Shown here piece after piece: positions 27,266-36,752 of a stretch of DNA of 64,000 nucleotides. The notes beneath the pieces were generated by a model that ran no database searches, had not been told where the DNA came from, and saw only the letters and a list, made by a program, of their open reading frames with translations. This stretch comes from Actinophytocola oryzae (GTDB lineage Bacteria; Actinomycetota; Actinomycetes; Mycobacteriales; Pseudonocardiaceae): positions 372,001-436,000 of the forward strand of contig NZ_SOCP01000002.1 of assembly GCF_004364325.1 (NCBI RefSeq). The letters are read 5' to 3'. Numbering within the stretch: position 1 is the first letter of the stretch; each line of letters begins with the position of its first letter. The position numbers and the translations under genes were made by a program.

Positions 27266-27484
27266 TCAGGCAAGCAGCCGGTAGCAGCCACCGGGTATCG
27301 GGTTCCAGGTTTCGAACGTGGGATATGCCGCGAAGAGGAACCCGCCCCTGCGGGTCTGCGGACCGTACCGCCCGTCGACCGCGACACCGAGCGAGGCCTG
27401 CACGCTTTTCAGTGCCTGTTCGGTCTTCGGACCGAACTCGCGGTCGTCGGCGATGTTCTGGCCCGCACAGTTGCGCATCGACGC
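27266..27484 (-). pseudogene. Remnant of a peptidoglycan-binding domain protein
   Basis: On the minus strand this stretch encodes the C-terminal part of a peptidoglycan-binding (PG_binding_1-like) domain: DDREFGPKTEQALKSVQ, then LGVAVDGRYGPQT, and a tail ending in PIPGGCYRLLA. No in-frame start or N-terminal part exists. Upstream it runs directly, in a different frame, into the DUF4097-like fragment. It looks like the 3' end of a secreted cell-wall protein left after a deletion that fused two unrelated genes. Confidence 0.6.
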
Positions 27485-27740
27485 CGGTGGGCAGGGTGAT
27501 GGTGAGGGCGCCGGTGGGGACGAGGAGCTGGTTGCCGGTAGCGGGGGTGTGGATGCGGAGAACGCCGTCGGTGTAGTCGACGGTGGTTCGGGCGGCTGCT
27601 TTGAGGTCACTGTTCTTGGCGGGGTTGGCGGGCTGGACCCGCACGGTGGTCTCGGCGCGGTCGGTGGCGGTGAACTGGACGCTGCCTGCGGGGATGTCGA
27701 GGGTGGTGGTGATCGGGGCGGGGGTGTCGAAGATGTACAT
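27470..27740 (-). pseudogene. Truncated DUF4097-like N-terminal fragment
   Basis: ATG at 27740 opens about 90 residues typical of the start of actinobacterial DUF4097-type proteins: MYIFDTPAPITTTLDIPAGS, then DRAETTVRVQPANPAKNSD and DYTDGVLRIHTP, up to LTITLPTGVDAQ. Full proteins are over 200 residues, with a long beta-helix-like repeat region. After GVDAQ the frame leaves the family and enters the peptidoglycan-binding remnant out of frame, ending at 27213. A translated product would be a short chimera. The promoter-side direct repeats at 27818-27880 are still intact. Confidence 0.6.
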
Positions 27741-27817
27741 CGTGGTCTCCGGACCGTTCGGGTGTCCCCCTGTGTCTGGTGGGGACTTGGTGACAGGAGC
27801 AACGATGGCCTGTTGTT

Positions 27818-27880
27818 CTGACAGCGGACCGCCACCGGACTGACACCGGACTGACACCGGACTGACACCACCCCTGACAC
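27818..27880. promoter_or_regulatory. Direct-repeat array with 11-bp spacing (SARP/OmpR-type site)
   Basis: The heptamer CTGACAC occurs at 27840, 27851 and 27862, exactly 11 bp apart with CGGA spacers. CTGACAG lies in phase at 27818, a weaker heptamer CCGCCAC at 27829, and another CTGACAC at 27874. Heptamers at 11-bp intervals are the known layout of SARP/AfsR-type activator sites. The array sits about 80 bp upstream of the DUF4097-like start and just downstream of the NACHT gene's stop. Confidence 0.6.
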
Positions 27881-27882
27881 GG

Positions 27883-30800
27883 CTACGCGGTCGGCGGATC
27901 GTCCAGGCTCCAGAGCGTCGCGTCCAGCGAGAGTGTGCGTGGACTGTCGATGCTGACGAGGCTCGGGGCGGGCAGTCTCTGGTTGGGCGTCCGGTTGAAG
28001 GTCAGGTCGTGGATGTGGACCCCGTTGGCGAAGATGCGGGCGGTTCGGTCCCGCACGTGCGCGATCAGGTCGATGGTGCACCCGTAGCCGCCGTCGAGCT
28101 GTTCGAGGTAGCCGGTGCGGATCACCGGGTACGGCGCACTGGGCTCGGTGAACGAGTACTGGCCCGCGCACGACGCGGTGGCGTAGGCGATGCCGGGCAG
28201 GTACACACCGGCCTGCCCGCGTCCGTACAACACGAACCTCGTCTCGACCGCGTAGCCGCGGGCGAAGTCCAGCGGAACCGGGGACCCATCCCAGCTCGAC
28301 AGGCCGCCGCCCCGGCCGACGGCCGTGATCGTCGAGACGGTCGTCCTGAACTCGCTGTACGCGGTCGTGTCCGGCGGCGGCCGTGTCGCACCCAGGACCA
28401 TCACCGACAGCGTGACCACCGCGGCGGCGGCCACGGCGAGCGGTGTCGACACGCGGCGCGGACCACCGCCACGTGACGGTGGCGCTGCCACCGCGTCGCG
28501 GAGCCGTGCGTGCCGGAACTGGTGGCCGGAACCGGCCTGGTGCAGGACTCCCAGGTCCAGTGCGTCCCTGAGAAAGCGGTCCAGCCGCCACGGCAGTCGG
28601 CGGGTCGCCGCGAGCCGCGTCCTGGTCACGACGAAGCGGCCCCACGGTGACGAGCCGAGCACCAGCGTGCCTGCCATCACGAACGCGGTCACCCCGAACG
28701 TCGGGTTGGTGACGAGCCAGGTACCCACACCGGCCGCGGCTGCCACGAGGCCCGCCGCCGCGAGGGCGGAGTGGCATGCGGTGCGGAGCGTGGAGTGGTG
28801 GCCGAACCTGTCGTAGTTCCGCTCCACCCGGATCGCGACCGCAACCGCGAGGCCCAGCACGAGGCCCGCGGCCGCGTAGGTGCCGACCACGACGTCGGCG
28901 TCGCGGCGGATGTGCGCGCCCAGCGCCGTGTCCAGGGCGACCCCCATCAGAGCGCCCGTGCACGCGCCGATCGTCGCCCACACCGCGAAGGGGATGACGC
29001 GCTGGTGCCGCACCCGCTCGTCGGCATCGCCGTCGGCGCCGAGCTGCCGGATCCGTTCGAACAGGCCGGTCCGCAGGCCGAACGCGACACCGGCGAGCAA
29101 CCCGAACACGAAACCCGCCTGCAGGCCGTCCGCGCCACCCGCGAAGACGGCGCTGATTCTGCTCCCACCCAGGTATCGGTACTGCTCCGGGAAGACGAGC
29201 CCACCGGCGAGACCGCCCGCGATGCCGCCCGCGAGGCCCAGCCGCACTCGCACGTGCAGGCTGACGAGCAGCGAGGTGAACACCTCGGCGCGCTCGGTGG
29301 ACTCGTCGCGCCGTCCGCGCAGTGCGACGACCGCGTAAGCGGCGGCGAAGCCGGCCCCCACCGCCGCGCCACCGGCCGCCCCGTGCCCGCCCAGCAGGAC
29401 CGCGCCCGCGGCGACACCGGCCAAGGCACCCACCCCGGCCGCCGCGAGCGGCACCATGACGTGCCCGCTTGGCACCCGTTCGGGGCTCTGCCGCCGCGCG
29501 ATCACCCAGCCGCCAGGCCATCCTCGGCCCAGCTCGACGACCACCCCGGCGAGTACCCCGACCACCAGGCTGAACGCGACGGCCGTCCACAGCTGGTCGG
29601 CGAGGCCGAAGCCGAGCGCGGACCGCCACGCCTGCAGGGCGCCGATCGCGGCACCGCCCGGCAGTTCGTCGGCGTAGCCCACCTGCGCGCCCTGTGGGAA
29701 GCCACATGTCAGTGCCGCGACCAGCCAGGCGACCGGACCGGCGACGATCCCCGTGAGGAGACCCGTGCCCGCGGACCGGGCGTCCGAGCGCCTGGGGGCG
29801 GCGCCCGCGACGATGCCGAGCAACGCACCGAGCAACAGCGTGGCCGGTCCCGCGGAGAGGAATCGTGCGAAGAACGCGCCCGGCAGGCCGACCACGAGTC
29901 CGCCGGACATGCCGATCCCGAGTCCGTCGGCCACCGCGCGGTGAAACTGCCGCGAGTCGCCTGGCGAGGCGGGGACGCACAGCGCCCTGCGTTCGAGCAG
30001 CCACAGCAACGTGGCGAACCCGGCACCCGCCGCGAGTCCCCACCACCAGCCCGCCGGGAGCCCGACGAGACGCGATGCCACCGCGGCAACCACTCCCGCC
30101 GCCGCGCCGAGCACCACCGGCGGCACCCGGCCCCGTCCCGGTGCGAGCTCGGCAAGCCCGTGCCAGCCGAAGTCGTTTCTGCCGTGCTCGGTCAACCTGC
30201 GGGCGAGGAAGGCCAGCCACCGCCCGGCAGCCGGGGCCGGCCAGGGGCGCCTTCCGCTGTGATGTTTCTGGTCGTTCTCGTACATGGTCGGGATGAACGC
30301 CTTGAGCAGCAGCTCTTCCAGCTTCTCCGTGGTCGGGTGCGCGTCGCGGTCGCCGAGCTGCTCGACGACCGGACTGCCCGCACTGCCGCCCGGCGCCAGA
30401 CCCACCTCGCGTGTCAGGAACAGCATCAACGGCTGCTCGAGAAGTGCGGCGAGCGGGCCTTTCCTGTCCTCCGCCGCGCGGCGGCGCAGCAGCGGCTCCC
30501 ACACCTGCCGGTCACCCAGGTAGTCCATCCCCTTGCCCGGACGCACCGGCTCGAGGTTGATCCTCGGGACGGTGCCGAGTACCCGGCCCGATTCGCCGAG
30601 GTCCGGGAAACGGTCCTCGGTGCGGCAGGTGAGCACGAACGGTGTCTCGTCGGAGTAGTCGTCGAGCCACTTGTCGATCTTCGCCAAGGCCTTCGGGCGC
30701 TGCTCTTCCTTGAGTTCGTCCAGGCCGTCGAGGAGCACGAACACCCGGCGGTCGGTCACCAGCTCCCCGAGCACCGAGCGCGGGTACCTCCGCAGCAGCC

Positions 30801-31371
30801 GTGGGTGGTCCTGCGCCAGCTGTCCGGAGAGCCAGTCGGTGAACTCCTCGTCGTCAGGGCTCCACGACGCCAGCCGGAACAGGACCGGCACCCTGTCCGT
30901 GTCCTTTCTCGGTGACGTGAGAACCAGATGGACGATCAGGGCCGCCATTGTGGACTTGCCTGCGCCCGACAGACCCAGAACAACGGCTCTCGGCACCTGC
31001 CCGCAGGCAAGCTTCTCCTGGAACTCCTCGACGATCTCGCGTACAGGCCGCGCCCTGCCGCCGTTCGTTCTCGCCTCGACCACCATCGGGTTGCCGCGGA
31101 CCGCGTGGGACAGGTGCAGTCGGCCGCCCGCCCGCTTCCGCTGTTCCTCCGCCAGATCCCGCAAGGCTTCCTCGACCCGACCGGTGCTACTGCCCCGTGA
31201 CGTGTACAGCCCGTAGATGACGCCGAGTAACAGCAGCACCAGCCAGGCGGGGTGGTCGAGCGGCAACAGCCGTGCGGACCCGGTCACTACGCCGTTTGCG
31301 ACACCGAGCGCGACAGGCACGAGCCCAGCCACCCCGACGGCGAGAAGAAGTCTCCGTGTGCGTTCTCTCAC
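27883..31371 (-). CDS. Membrane NACHT NTPase with many transmembrane helices
   Basis: 1162 residues. Two N-terminal membrane helices (LLLAVGVAGLVPVALGVANG, then PAWLVLLLLGVIYGLY) precede a NACHT P-loop domain: Walker A VVLGLSGAGKST near residue 134, Walker B VFVLLDGLDEL near 211, then TPFVLTCRTEDRF. Residues about 400-950 are a long series of Gly/Ala-rich membrane segments. A winged-helix-like segment (LDLGVLHQAGSGHQFRHARLRD) and one more helix lead to a C-terminal, probably extracellular, domain of about 170 residues containing two cysteines. NACHT proteins act as signal-gated oligomerising switches, many in anti-phage defence or development. GTG at 31371 has no clear ribosome site. Confidence 0.85.
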   Translation of the reverse strand: MRERTRRLLLAVGVAGLVPVALGVANGVVTGSARLLPLDHPAWLVLLLLGVIYGLYTSRGSSTGRVEEALRDLAEEQRKRAGGRLHLSHAVRGNPMVVEARTNGGRARPVREIVEEFQEKLACGQVPRAVVLGLSGAGKSTMAALIVHLVLTSPRKDTDRVPVLFRLASWSPDDEEFTDWLSGQLAQDHPRLLRRYPRSVLGELVTDRRVFVLLDGLDELKEEQRPKALAKIDKWLDDYSDETPFVLTCRTEDRFPDLGESGRVLGTVPRINLEPVRPGKGMDYLGDRQVWEPLLRRRAAEDRKGPLAALLEQPLMLFLTREVGLAPGGSAGSPVVEQLGDRDAHPTTEKLEELLLKAFIPTMYENDQKHHSGRRPWPAPAAGRWLAFLARRLTEHGRNDFGWHGLAELAPGRGRVPPVVLGAAAGVVAAVASRLVGLPAGWWWGLAAGAGFATLLWLLERRALCVPASPGDSRQFHRAVADGLGIGMSGGLVVGLPGAFFARFLSAGPATLLLGALLGIVAGAAPRRSDARSAGTGLLTGIVAGPVAWLVAALTCGFPQGAQVGYADELPGGAAIGALQAWRSALGFGLADQLWTAVAFSLVVGVLAGVVVELGRGWPGGWVIARRQSPERVPSGHVMVPLAAAGVGALAGVAAGAVLLGGHGAAGGAAVGAGFAAAYAVVALRGRRDESTERAEVFTSLLVSLHVRVRLGLAGGIAGGLAGGLVFPEQYRYLGGSRISAVFAGGADGLQAGFVFGLLAGVAFGLRTGLFERIRQLGADGDADERVRHQRVIPFAVWATIGACTGALMGVALDTALGAHIRRDADVVVGTYAAAGLVLGLAVAVAIRVERNYDRFGHHSTLRTACHSALAAAGLVAAAAGVGTWLVTNPTFGVTAFVMAGTLVLGSSPWGRFVVTRTRLAATRRLPWRLDRFLRDALDLGVLHQAGSGHQFRHARLRDAVAAPPSRGGGPRRVSTPLAVAAAAVVTLSVMVLGATRPPPDTTAYSEFRTTVSTITAVGRGGGLSSWDGSPVPLDFARGYAVETRFVLYGRGQAGVYLPGIAYATASCAGQYSFTEPSAPYPVIRTGYLEQLDGGYGCTIDLIAHVRDRTARIFANGVHIHDLTFNRTPNQRLPAPSLVSIDSPRTLSLDATLWSLDDPPTA

Positions 31372-31418
31372 TGCGATCAGATATCCCGAGCTGGTTGGGA
31401 AAATGGACGACTGTTCGC

Positions 31419-31446
31419 GAAGCGGGGCGCGCGGGCGCCCCGCTTC
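31419..31446. terminator. Terminator hairpin after the S1 protease gene
   Basis: GAAGCGGGGCGC (31419-31430) pairs perfectly with GCGCCCCGCTTC (31435-31446) around a 4-base loop. It lies ten bases after the stop of the minus-strand protease gene and before the NACHT gene, so it probably separates the two. Confidence 0.75.
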
Positions 31447-31455
31447 ACCCGTGCG

Positions 31456-32685
31456 CTACGACACCACCACTCCGTAACGTGGTCCGTAGTAGGCGAGGCT
31501 GTCGGCGATCGGGTAGTAGAACGACACGTTGGGCAGGCCGACCTTCTCCAGGCACCGCCCCGCGTCCAGCGTGGCGCCGCTGACCACGCCCTCGGCCCGG
31601 TTCTGGGGACCGGTCTGGTAGACGGACCCGCCGGAGTCGCCCTTTTCCACGCAGGCGTCGAACCTGGTCAGCCCGTACATCCAGTTGACGTTGTCGTACA
31701 GCACGGACTGGTCCTTGCCGGTGATGTGGCCGCACGTCAGGCGGGTCTTCACACCCGACTTGCACACCGCGGCGCCGACCGGGCCGTCGCTGTAGCCGTC
31801 GATCGTGACCGCGGCGCCGTTCGACGGGTTCGTGTCCACCCACGGCCCCTGTACCCACTGGGCGGTGTTGGTGACGCGGACCAGTGCATCGTCGAAGCCC
31901 GGGAACCACCGTTCCACGACCGGGCCGATCACCGAGCCGTCCTGTCCGGTGACGGTGCCGCCCGCGGTCACGCAGTGGCCCGCAGTGATCAGGTAACGGA
32001 CACTGGTGGTGGGGTTGACGACGTTGAAGCCGTTCGAGCAGTTTCCCCCGTTGATCGCGTCGCCGCCGTGGAGGTACTGCCAGGTCGCCGTGGGCTGGGC
32101 GGTGGCACGCGCCACCACGACAGCATCGCCGTACGCGGCGAGGCGGTCGAGTGTCGCCCGAGCGGCGTCGCGGCGGATGGTGACCACGACGCGGTCACCC
32201 GCCGGGTCGGTGTACCAGCCGACGACGCCCTCGGGTGCGGTGACGGCCTTGGCGCCGCGCCCACCGCGGTGGCCGCCGAGGTCGTCGCTGATCGCGGCGA
32301 GTGCCGCCGCGCCGTGCCGGACGACGCGGACGTCCGCGCCGGCGGCGACGACCCTGGGCGCCTGGTCCGCCCGCGTCGCGGCGACCGTCAGCCGTCCGGT
32401 GTCGGCGTCGAGCCACGACCCGGCGTGGTCCTTCCCCATCCGGCCGCGCAGTGCGGTGTTGAGCGCGACCGCCCGTTCCTGCACGGCGAGCCGCTGTCTC
32501 GCCTGGTCCTCGGTCATGTCGAGGTCGCGCGCCAGCGCCGCGAGCACCGCGGCCGGGACGTCCTCCGCGTGTCCGTGACCGGTATCCGGTCTGGCCACCG
32601 CCGCGGCGTCGAACGGCGCGAACAACGCGCCGAGCAAACCCATCGTTCCGCACAGCACGGCTGTTCGTCGACGAAATGGACTCAC
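31456..32685 (-). CDS. Secreted S1 (alpha-lytic/streptogrisin-like) serine protease precursor
   Basis: 409 residues. The signal peptide is PFRRRTAVLCGTMGLLGALF followed by APFDAAAVA. A propeptide of about 170 residues follows, with DLDMTEDQARQRLAVQER and a strand segment GVVGWYTDPAGDRVVVTIRR as in S1E protease foldase domains. The mature chymotrypsin-like domain has His237 (LITAGHC), Asp in FDDALVRV and Ser351 (KGDSGGSVY). Six or more cysteines fit disulfides. GTG at 32685 is preferred because it starts the signal peptide with a basic n-region after GGGGTGG. GTG at 32718 would add 11 residues. It is exported and self-processed. It is divergent from the nSTAND-WD40 gene. Confidence 0.93.
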   Translation of the reverse strand: MSPFRRRTAVLCGTMGLLGALFAPFDAAAVARPDTGHGHAEDVPAAVLAALARDLDMTEDQARQRLAVQERAVALNTALRGRMGKDHAGSWLDADTGRLTVAATRADQAPRVVAAGADVRVVRHGAAALAAISDDLGGHRGGRGAKAVTAPEGVVGWYTDPAGDRVVVTIRRDAARATLDRLAAYGDAVVVARATAQPTATWQYLHGGDAINGGNCSNGFNVVNPTTSVRYLITAGHCVTAGGTVTGQDGSVIGPVVERWFPGFDDALVRVTNTAQWVQGPWVDTNPSNGAAVTIDGYSDGPVGAAVCKSGVKTRLTCGHITGKDQSVLYDNVNWMYGLTRFDACVEKGDSGGSVYQTGPQNRAEGVVSGATLDAGRCLEKVGLPNVSFYYPIADSLAYYGPRYGVVVS

Positions 32686-32882
32686 AATCCACCCCAATTC
32701 CTGGTTGCTTTCTCGCACGGGGACCGACTGTTCCGCGAAAATGCGGCCTGCGGTCTCCCAGTCAGACTTTCGCTTGTTGGCAAGGGCATCCGGAAGGCGA
32801 CGAGAATAGTCCGTACAAGGCCGTACGCCGCGCCGGAGTCCGTTTAGACTTTGTCCGCCCGCAACCGATCAGGGGGTCGTGG

Positions 32883-35800
32883 ATGCGTCAGCAAGAAACC
32901 CCGGAGCCGGATTACCCCCGGCCGCACGCGGTGCGCACCCGCCGTGAATTCGCCCAGGAACTGACGGTGCTCCGCGAGCGCGCCGGTCTCACCGTCCGCC
33001 AGGTCGCGGCCGAGGTCGGTGTCCAGGGCGCGCACAGCACGATCGGCGACTGGTTCGCGGCACGTGGCCTGCCGTCACTGGCGTCCCGCCCACTGCTGGA
33101 GTCGGTGCTGGCCGTGTGCGGCGTGCGGGACGCGGCGGCGGTGGAGCGCTGGATCGACGCGTGGCAGCGGGTGCGGCGGGCCCCTGGCAGGCGACCCGCG
33201 GGCGTGGAGCCCTACCGGGGACTGGCCGCGTTCCAGCCGGCGGACGCGCCGTGGTTCTTCGGCCGCGAGGAGGCGACCGCGCGGCTGATGGCGGGCCTCG
33301 CCGCGTTGCACGAGGCGGGTGGCGGGCTGCTCACGGTCGTGGGCGCGTCGGGATCGGGCAAGTCGTCGCTGCTGCGCGCGGGCATGATCGCCGCGATCGG
33401 GGACCTGCCCGCCCCGGCGGGCAGGCGGGTCGAGCTGCTGACGCCCGGCGCCGACCCGGTGGCCGCGGTCGCCGGTGCGTTGTCGGCGGATCCCGAGGCC
33501 CTGCGTGCCGATCCGGCCCTGTGCGCCGCGGACCACGCCCGCGAGACCGCCGAGGTCACCGGCGCCCCGTTGGTGCTGGTGGTCGACCAGTTCGAGGAGC
33601 TGTTCACCGCCTGTGGTGACGAGCCGGACCGGCAGGCGTTCGTCGCCGCCCTCGGCGCGGCGGGCTCACCGCGAGGCGGCGCGCTGGTCGTGATCGGCCT
33701 GCGGGCGGACTTCTACCCCCGCGTGCTGCGCTACCCGCCGCTGCTCGCGGCCGTCCAGGACAACCAGCTCGCGGTCGGCCCCATGACCGTGCCCGAGCTG
33801 CGCCGGGCCATCGTCGAGCCGGCGCACAGGGCATCGCTGGAGGTCGAGGACGGCCTCGTGGAGCTGGTGCTGCGTGAGCTTGCGCCCGCCGGTGGCGACG
33901 GTGCCCCGGACGCCGGCGTGCTGCCGCTGCTGTCCCACGCGCTGTACGCCACGTGGGCGCACGCGGCGGGCGGCCGTCTGACCGCCGAGGACTACACCGC
34001 CACCGGTGGCATCGGCGGCGCGGTCAGGGCCAGCGCCGACTCCGTCTACGACAAGCTGCCCGAACCGCGCAGGGTGCTCGCCCGCAGGATGTTCCTGTGC
34101 CTCGTCCAGTTCGGCGACGACACGGTCGACACCCGCCGCAGGGTGCCGATGTCGCGCCTGGTGACCGAGTGCGGCGACGGCGACGTGGCCGAGGTGCTCG
34201 ACCAGTTCGTCGGTGAACGGCTGCTCACGGTCGACGCGGACGCCGTGGAGATCAGCCACGAGGCGCTGCTGACCGCCTGGCCCCGGCTGGGTTCGTGGCT
34301 GGAGGACGACCGGGCCGCGCTGATCATGGGCCGCAGGCTCAGCGACGAGGCGACCCGGTGGGACGCCGACGGCCGGGACCCCGGCGGGTTGCTGCGCGGT
34401 ACGCGGCTCGCGGCGGTCCAGCACTGGTGGCACGGCGCCGGACCAGGCGTGGCACCGGGCGAGCTGGTGGCACGGTACGTGGCGGAGTCCGTGGGGCTCG
34501 AGCAGGAGGAGCGAAGAAGGGCCCGGCAGCGAACCCGGCGACTCCGCCAGCTCGTCGTGGGCCTGGTGGTGCTGCTGGTCCTCGCCGCCACCGCGACGGT
34601 CGTGGCCGTGCGGGGCCAGGAGGAGGCCCGCGCCGAGCGCAACGCCGCCATCGCGGGCAGGGTCGTCGGCGAGGCGAACGCCCTGCGTGCCACCGATCCC
34701 GGACTGGCCGCCCAGCTCGCGCTGGCGGCCTATCGGCTGACACCCGGTCCCGAGTCGGTCGGCAGTCTCCTCAGCAGCACCAACGGCCCCTACGCCGACC
34801 GGTTGACCGGCCACCGCGACGACGTGATGGCGGTGGCGTTCAGCGGCGACGGCACCACGATGGTGACCGGCAGCGTCGACGGTGTCGTGAAGGTGTGGGA
34901 CACCGCCGAACGCCACCGGCCCCGGCTCGCCGCGACCGTCGACCGGCCAGAGGGCGAGGTGACCGCGGTGGCGTCCCGCGCGGGCGGCCCGGTGTTCGCG
35001 ACCGCAGAACACGACGTGATCACGCTGTGGGACATGACCGACCCCGCCAGGCCGCGTGAGACGGCGGTGTTGCGCGGGCACGAGGGGCCGATCCGGAGTC
35101 TCGCGTTCAGCCCCGACGATCACCTGCTGGTCAGCGGCAGCTTCGACGGCACCGTCGGCCTCTGGAACACCGGGGACCCCGAGCACGCCGGCCTGCTCAC
35201 CCGGCTCACCGGGCACACCGCGGGGGTCGGGACGGTGTCGGTCAGTCCGGACGGCCGGACCGTGGCCAGCGGCAGTGGTGACGGCACGGTCCGGCTGTGG
35301 GACGTCGGCGACCCGACCGCGCCGAAGCCGCTGGCCACCATCACCGACGAGGGCAGCCAGTTCCTGTCCACCGCGTTCAGCAGGGACGGGCGACTCCTGG
35401 CCACCGGAGCGTTCGACCAGGTGAACGCCGTGCGCCTGTGGGATGTTGGCGACCCGGCCCGGCCCGTCCGGCTCGCCGAGCTGTTCGGACACACCAACGG
35501 CCCGATCGGGCTGGCGTTCGGCCCTGACGGCCACACGCTCGCGTCGGCGGGCTACGACAGCACCGTACGGCTGTGGGACCTCACCGACCCGACCCTCCGC
35601 GGCGCACCCGTCACGCTGTCCGGTCACTCCGACGTCGTGTACACCGTGGCGTTCTCACCCGACGGACGGACCCTGGCCAGCGCGGGGAAGGACGACACCG
35701 TCCGGCTGTGGGACCTGGACGGCGAGGTGCTGACCGGGTTGGGCAGTGAGGGGCAGTCCGTCACGTTCAGCCCCGACGGCCGAACGCTGGCCGCGACGAC

Positions 35801-36752
35801 CTTCGGCCTCACCCGGCTGTGGGACATCACCGGTCCAGGCGCGCCGAAGCCGGCCGGAACCCTCACCGGACACACCAACGGCGTGGTCGATGCGGCGTTC
35901 ACGCCGGACAGCCGGGCGCTGGCCACCGCGAGCCTCGACTTCACGGCACGCCTGTGGCGGGTCGAGGACCCGTACCACCCCAGGCCGTTGTCCGTGGTCA
36001 CCGGGCACACCGACAACGTGTACGCCGTCGCCGTCAGCCCGGACGGGACGTTGCTGGCGACGGGCGGGGTCGATGAGCCGAACGCGTTGCGGCTGTGGGA
36101 CATCAGCGACCCGGCGCATCCCCGACCTGCTGGCTCGGTACGGGACCACCCGGCGGTCAGCGCGCTGGCGTTCGCGCCCCAGGGCACGCACCTGGTCGCC
36201 ACCGGACTCGACGGTGTGGTGCGGGTGTGGGACATCACCGACCCGCACCACACCGTCCGCACGGCCGTCCTCACCGGACACACCAACGCTGTCGACTCCG
36301 TCGTGTTCAGTGCGGGCGGCACGCTCATGGCGACCGGCAGCGCCGACCGCACCGTGCGCCTGTGGCACACGTCGGACCCCGCCCACCCGCGACCCGCGGC
36401 CACACTGACCGGCCACACGGGAGCGGTCGACCGACTCGGGATCAGCCCGGACGGACGTATGCTGGCGACTCCCAGCAAGGACGACACCGTCCGGGTCTGG
36501 GACATCACCGATCCCGCCGCGCCCGCACTGACCGCGATCCTGACCAACCACACCGACGACGTCAGGTCGGCCACGTTCAGCGCGGACGGCGCCACCCTGG
36601 CGACCAGCAGCGCCGACGCCACCGTGCGACTGTGGCCGCTCGATCCCGCCACCGCCGCGGCCCGTGTCTGTGACCGGGTCCGCGCTCCGCTGAGCACCGC
36701 CGAGTGGCAGCGACGCTTCCCCGACCTGCCCTACGAACCACCCTGTCGCTGA
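32883..36752 (+). CDS. HTH-nSTAND NTPase with 14 WD40 repeats
   Basis: 1289 residues. Residues 20-100 hold an XRE-like helix-turn-helix (LRERAGLTVRQVAAEVGV, STIGDWFAARGLPS). The nSTAND1-type NTPase begins with YRGLAAFQPADAPWFFGREE, with Walker A GASGSGKSS near residue 154 and Walker B LVLVVDQFEELFT. A single membrane helix (VVGLVVLLVLAATATVVAV) lies near residue 560. The rest is WD40 sequence. I count 14 units ending in variants of TVRLWD, enough for two seven-bladed propellers. Such proteins are ligand-gated scaffolds in signalling or defence. ATG at 32883 is chosen because the HTH starts there. The 3' end overlaps the signal peptidase gene by 22 bp. Confidence 0.9.
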   Translation: MRQQETPEPDYPRPHAVRTRREFAQELTVLRERAGLTVRQVAAEVGVQGAHSTIGDWFAARGLPSLASRPLLESVLAVCGVRDAAAVERWIDAWQRVRRAPGRRPAGVEPYRGLAAFQPADAPWFFGREEATARLMAGLAALHEAGGGLLTVVGASGSGKSSLLRAGMIAAIGDLPAPAGRRVELLTPGADPVAAVAGALSADPEALRADPALCAADHARETAEVTGAPLVLVVDQFEELFTACGDEPDRQAFVAALGAAGSPRGGALVVIGLRADFYPRVLRYPPLLAAVQDNQLAVGPMTVPELRRAIVEPAHRASLEVEDGLVELVLRELAPAGGDGAPDAGVLPLLSHALYATWAHAAGGRLTAEDYTATGGIGGAVRASADSVYDKLPEPRRVLARRMFLCLVQFGDDTVDTRRRVPMSRLVTECGDGDVAEVLDQFVGERLLTVDADAVEISHEALLTAWPRLGSWLEDDRAALIMGRRLSDEATRWDADGRDPGGLLRGTRLAAVQHWWHGAGPGVAPGELVARYVAESVGLEQEERRRARQRTRRLRQLVVGLVVLLVLAATATVVAVRGQEEARAERNAAIAGRVVGEANALRATDPGLAAQLALAAYRLTPGPESVGSLLSSTNGPYADRLTGHRDDVMAVAFSGDGTTMVTGSVDGVVKVWDTAERHRPRLAATVDRPEGEVTAVASRAGGPVFATAEHDVITLWDMTDPARPRETAVLRGHEGPIRSLAFSPDDHLLVSGSFDGTVGLWNTGDPEHAGLLTRLTGHTAGVGTVSVSPDGRTVASGSGDGTVRLWDVGDPTAPKPLATITDEGSQFLSTAFSRDGRLLATGAFDQVNAVRLWDVGDPARPVRLAELFGHTNGPIGLAFGPDGHTLASAGYDSTVRLWDLTDPTLRGAPVTLSGHSDVVYTVAFSPDGRTLASAGKDDTVRLWDLDGEVLTGLGSEGQSVTFSPDGRTLAATTFGLTRLWDITGPGAPKPAGTLTGHTNGVVDAAFTPDSRALATASLDFTARLWRVEDPYHPRPLSVVTGHTDNVYAVAVSPDGTLLATGGVDEPNALRLWDISDPAHPRPAGSVRDHPAVSALAFAPQGTHLVATGLDGVVRVWDITDPHHTVRTAVLTGHTNAVDSVVFSAGGTLMATGSADRTVRLWHTSDPAHPRPAATLTGHTGAVDRLGISPDGRMLATPSKDDTVRVWDITDPAAPALTAILTNHTDDVRSATFSADGATLATSSADATVRLWPLDPATAAARVCDRVRAPLSTAEWQRRFPDLPYEPPCR

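Noticed and set aside
27482-30502. A long minus-strand frame across the NACHT gene that ends in the peptidoglycan-binding remnant.
   Set aside because: It is a shadow of the NACHT gene. Only its last 70 codons (27266-27481) resemble a real domain, and these are listed as a remnant.
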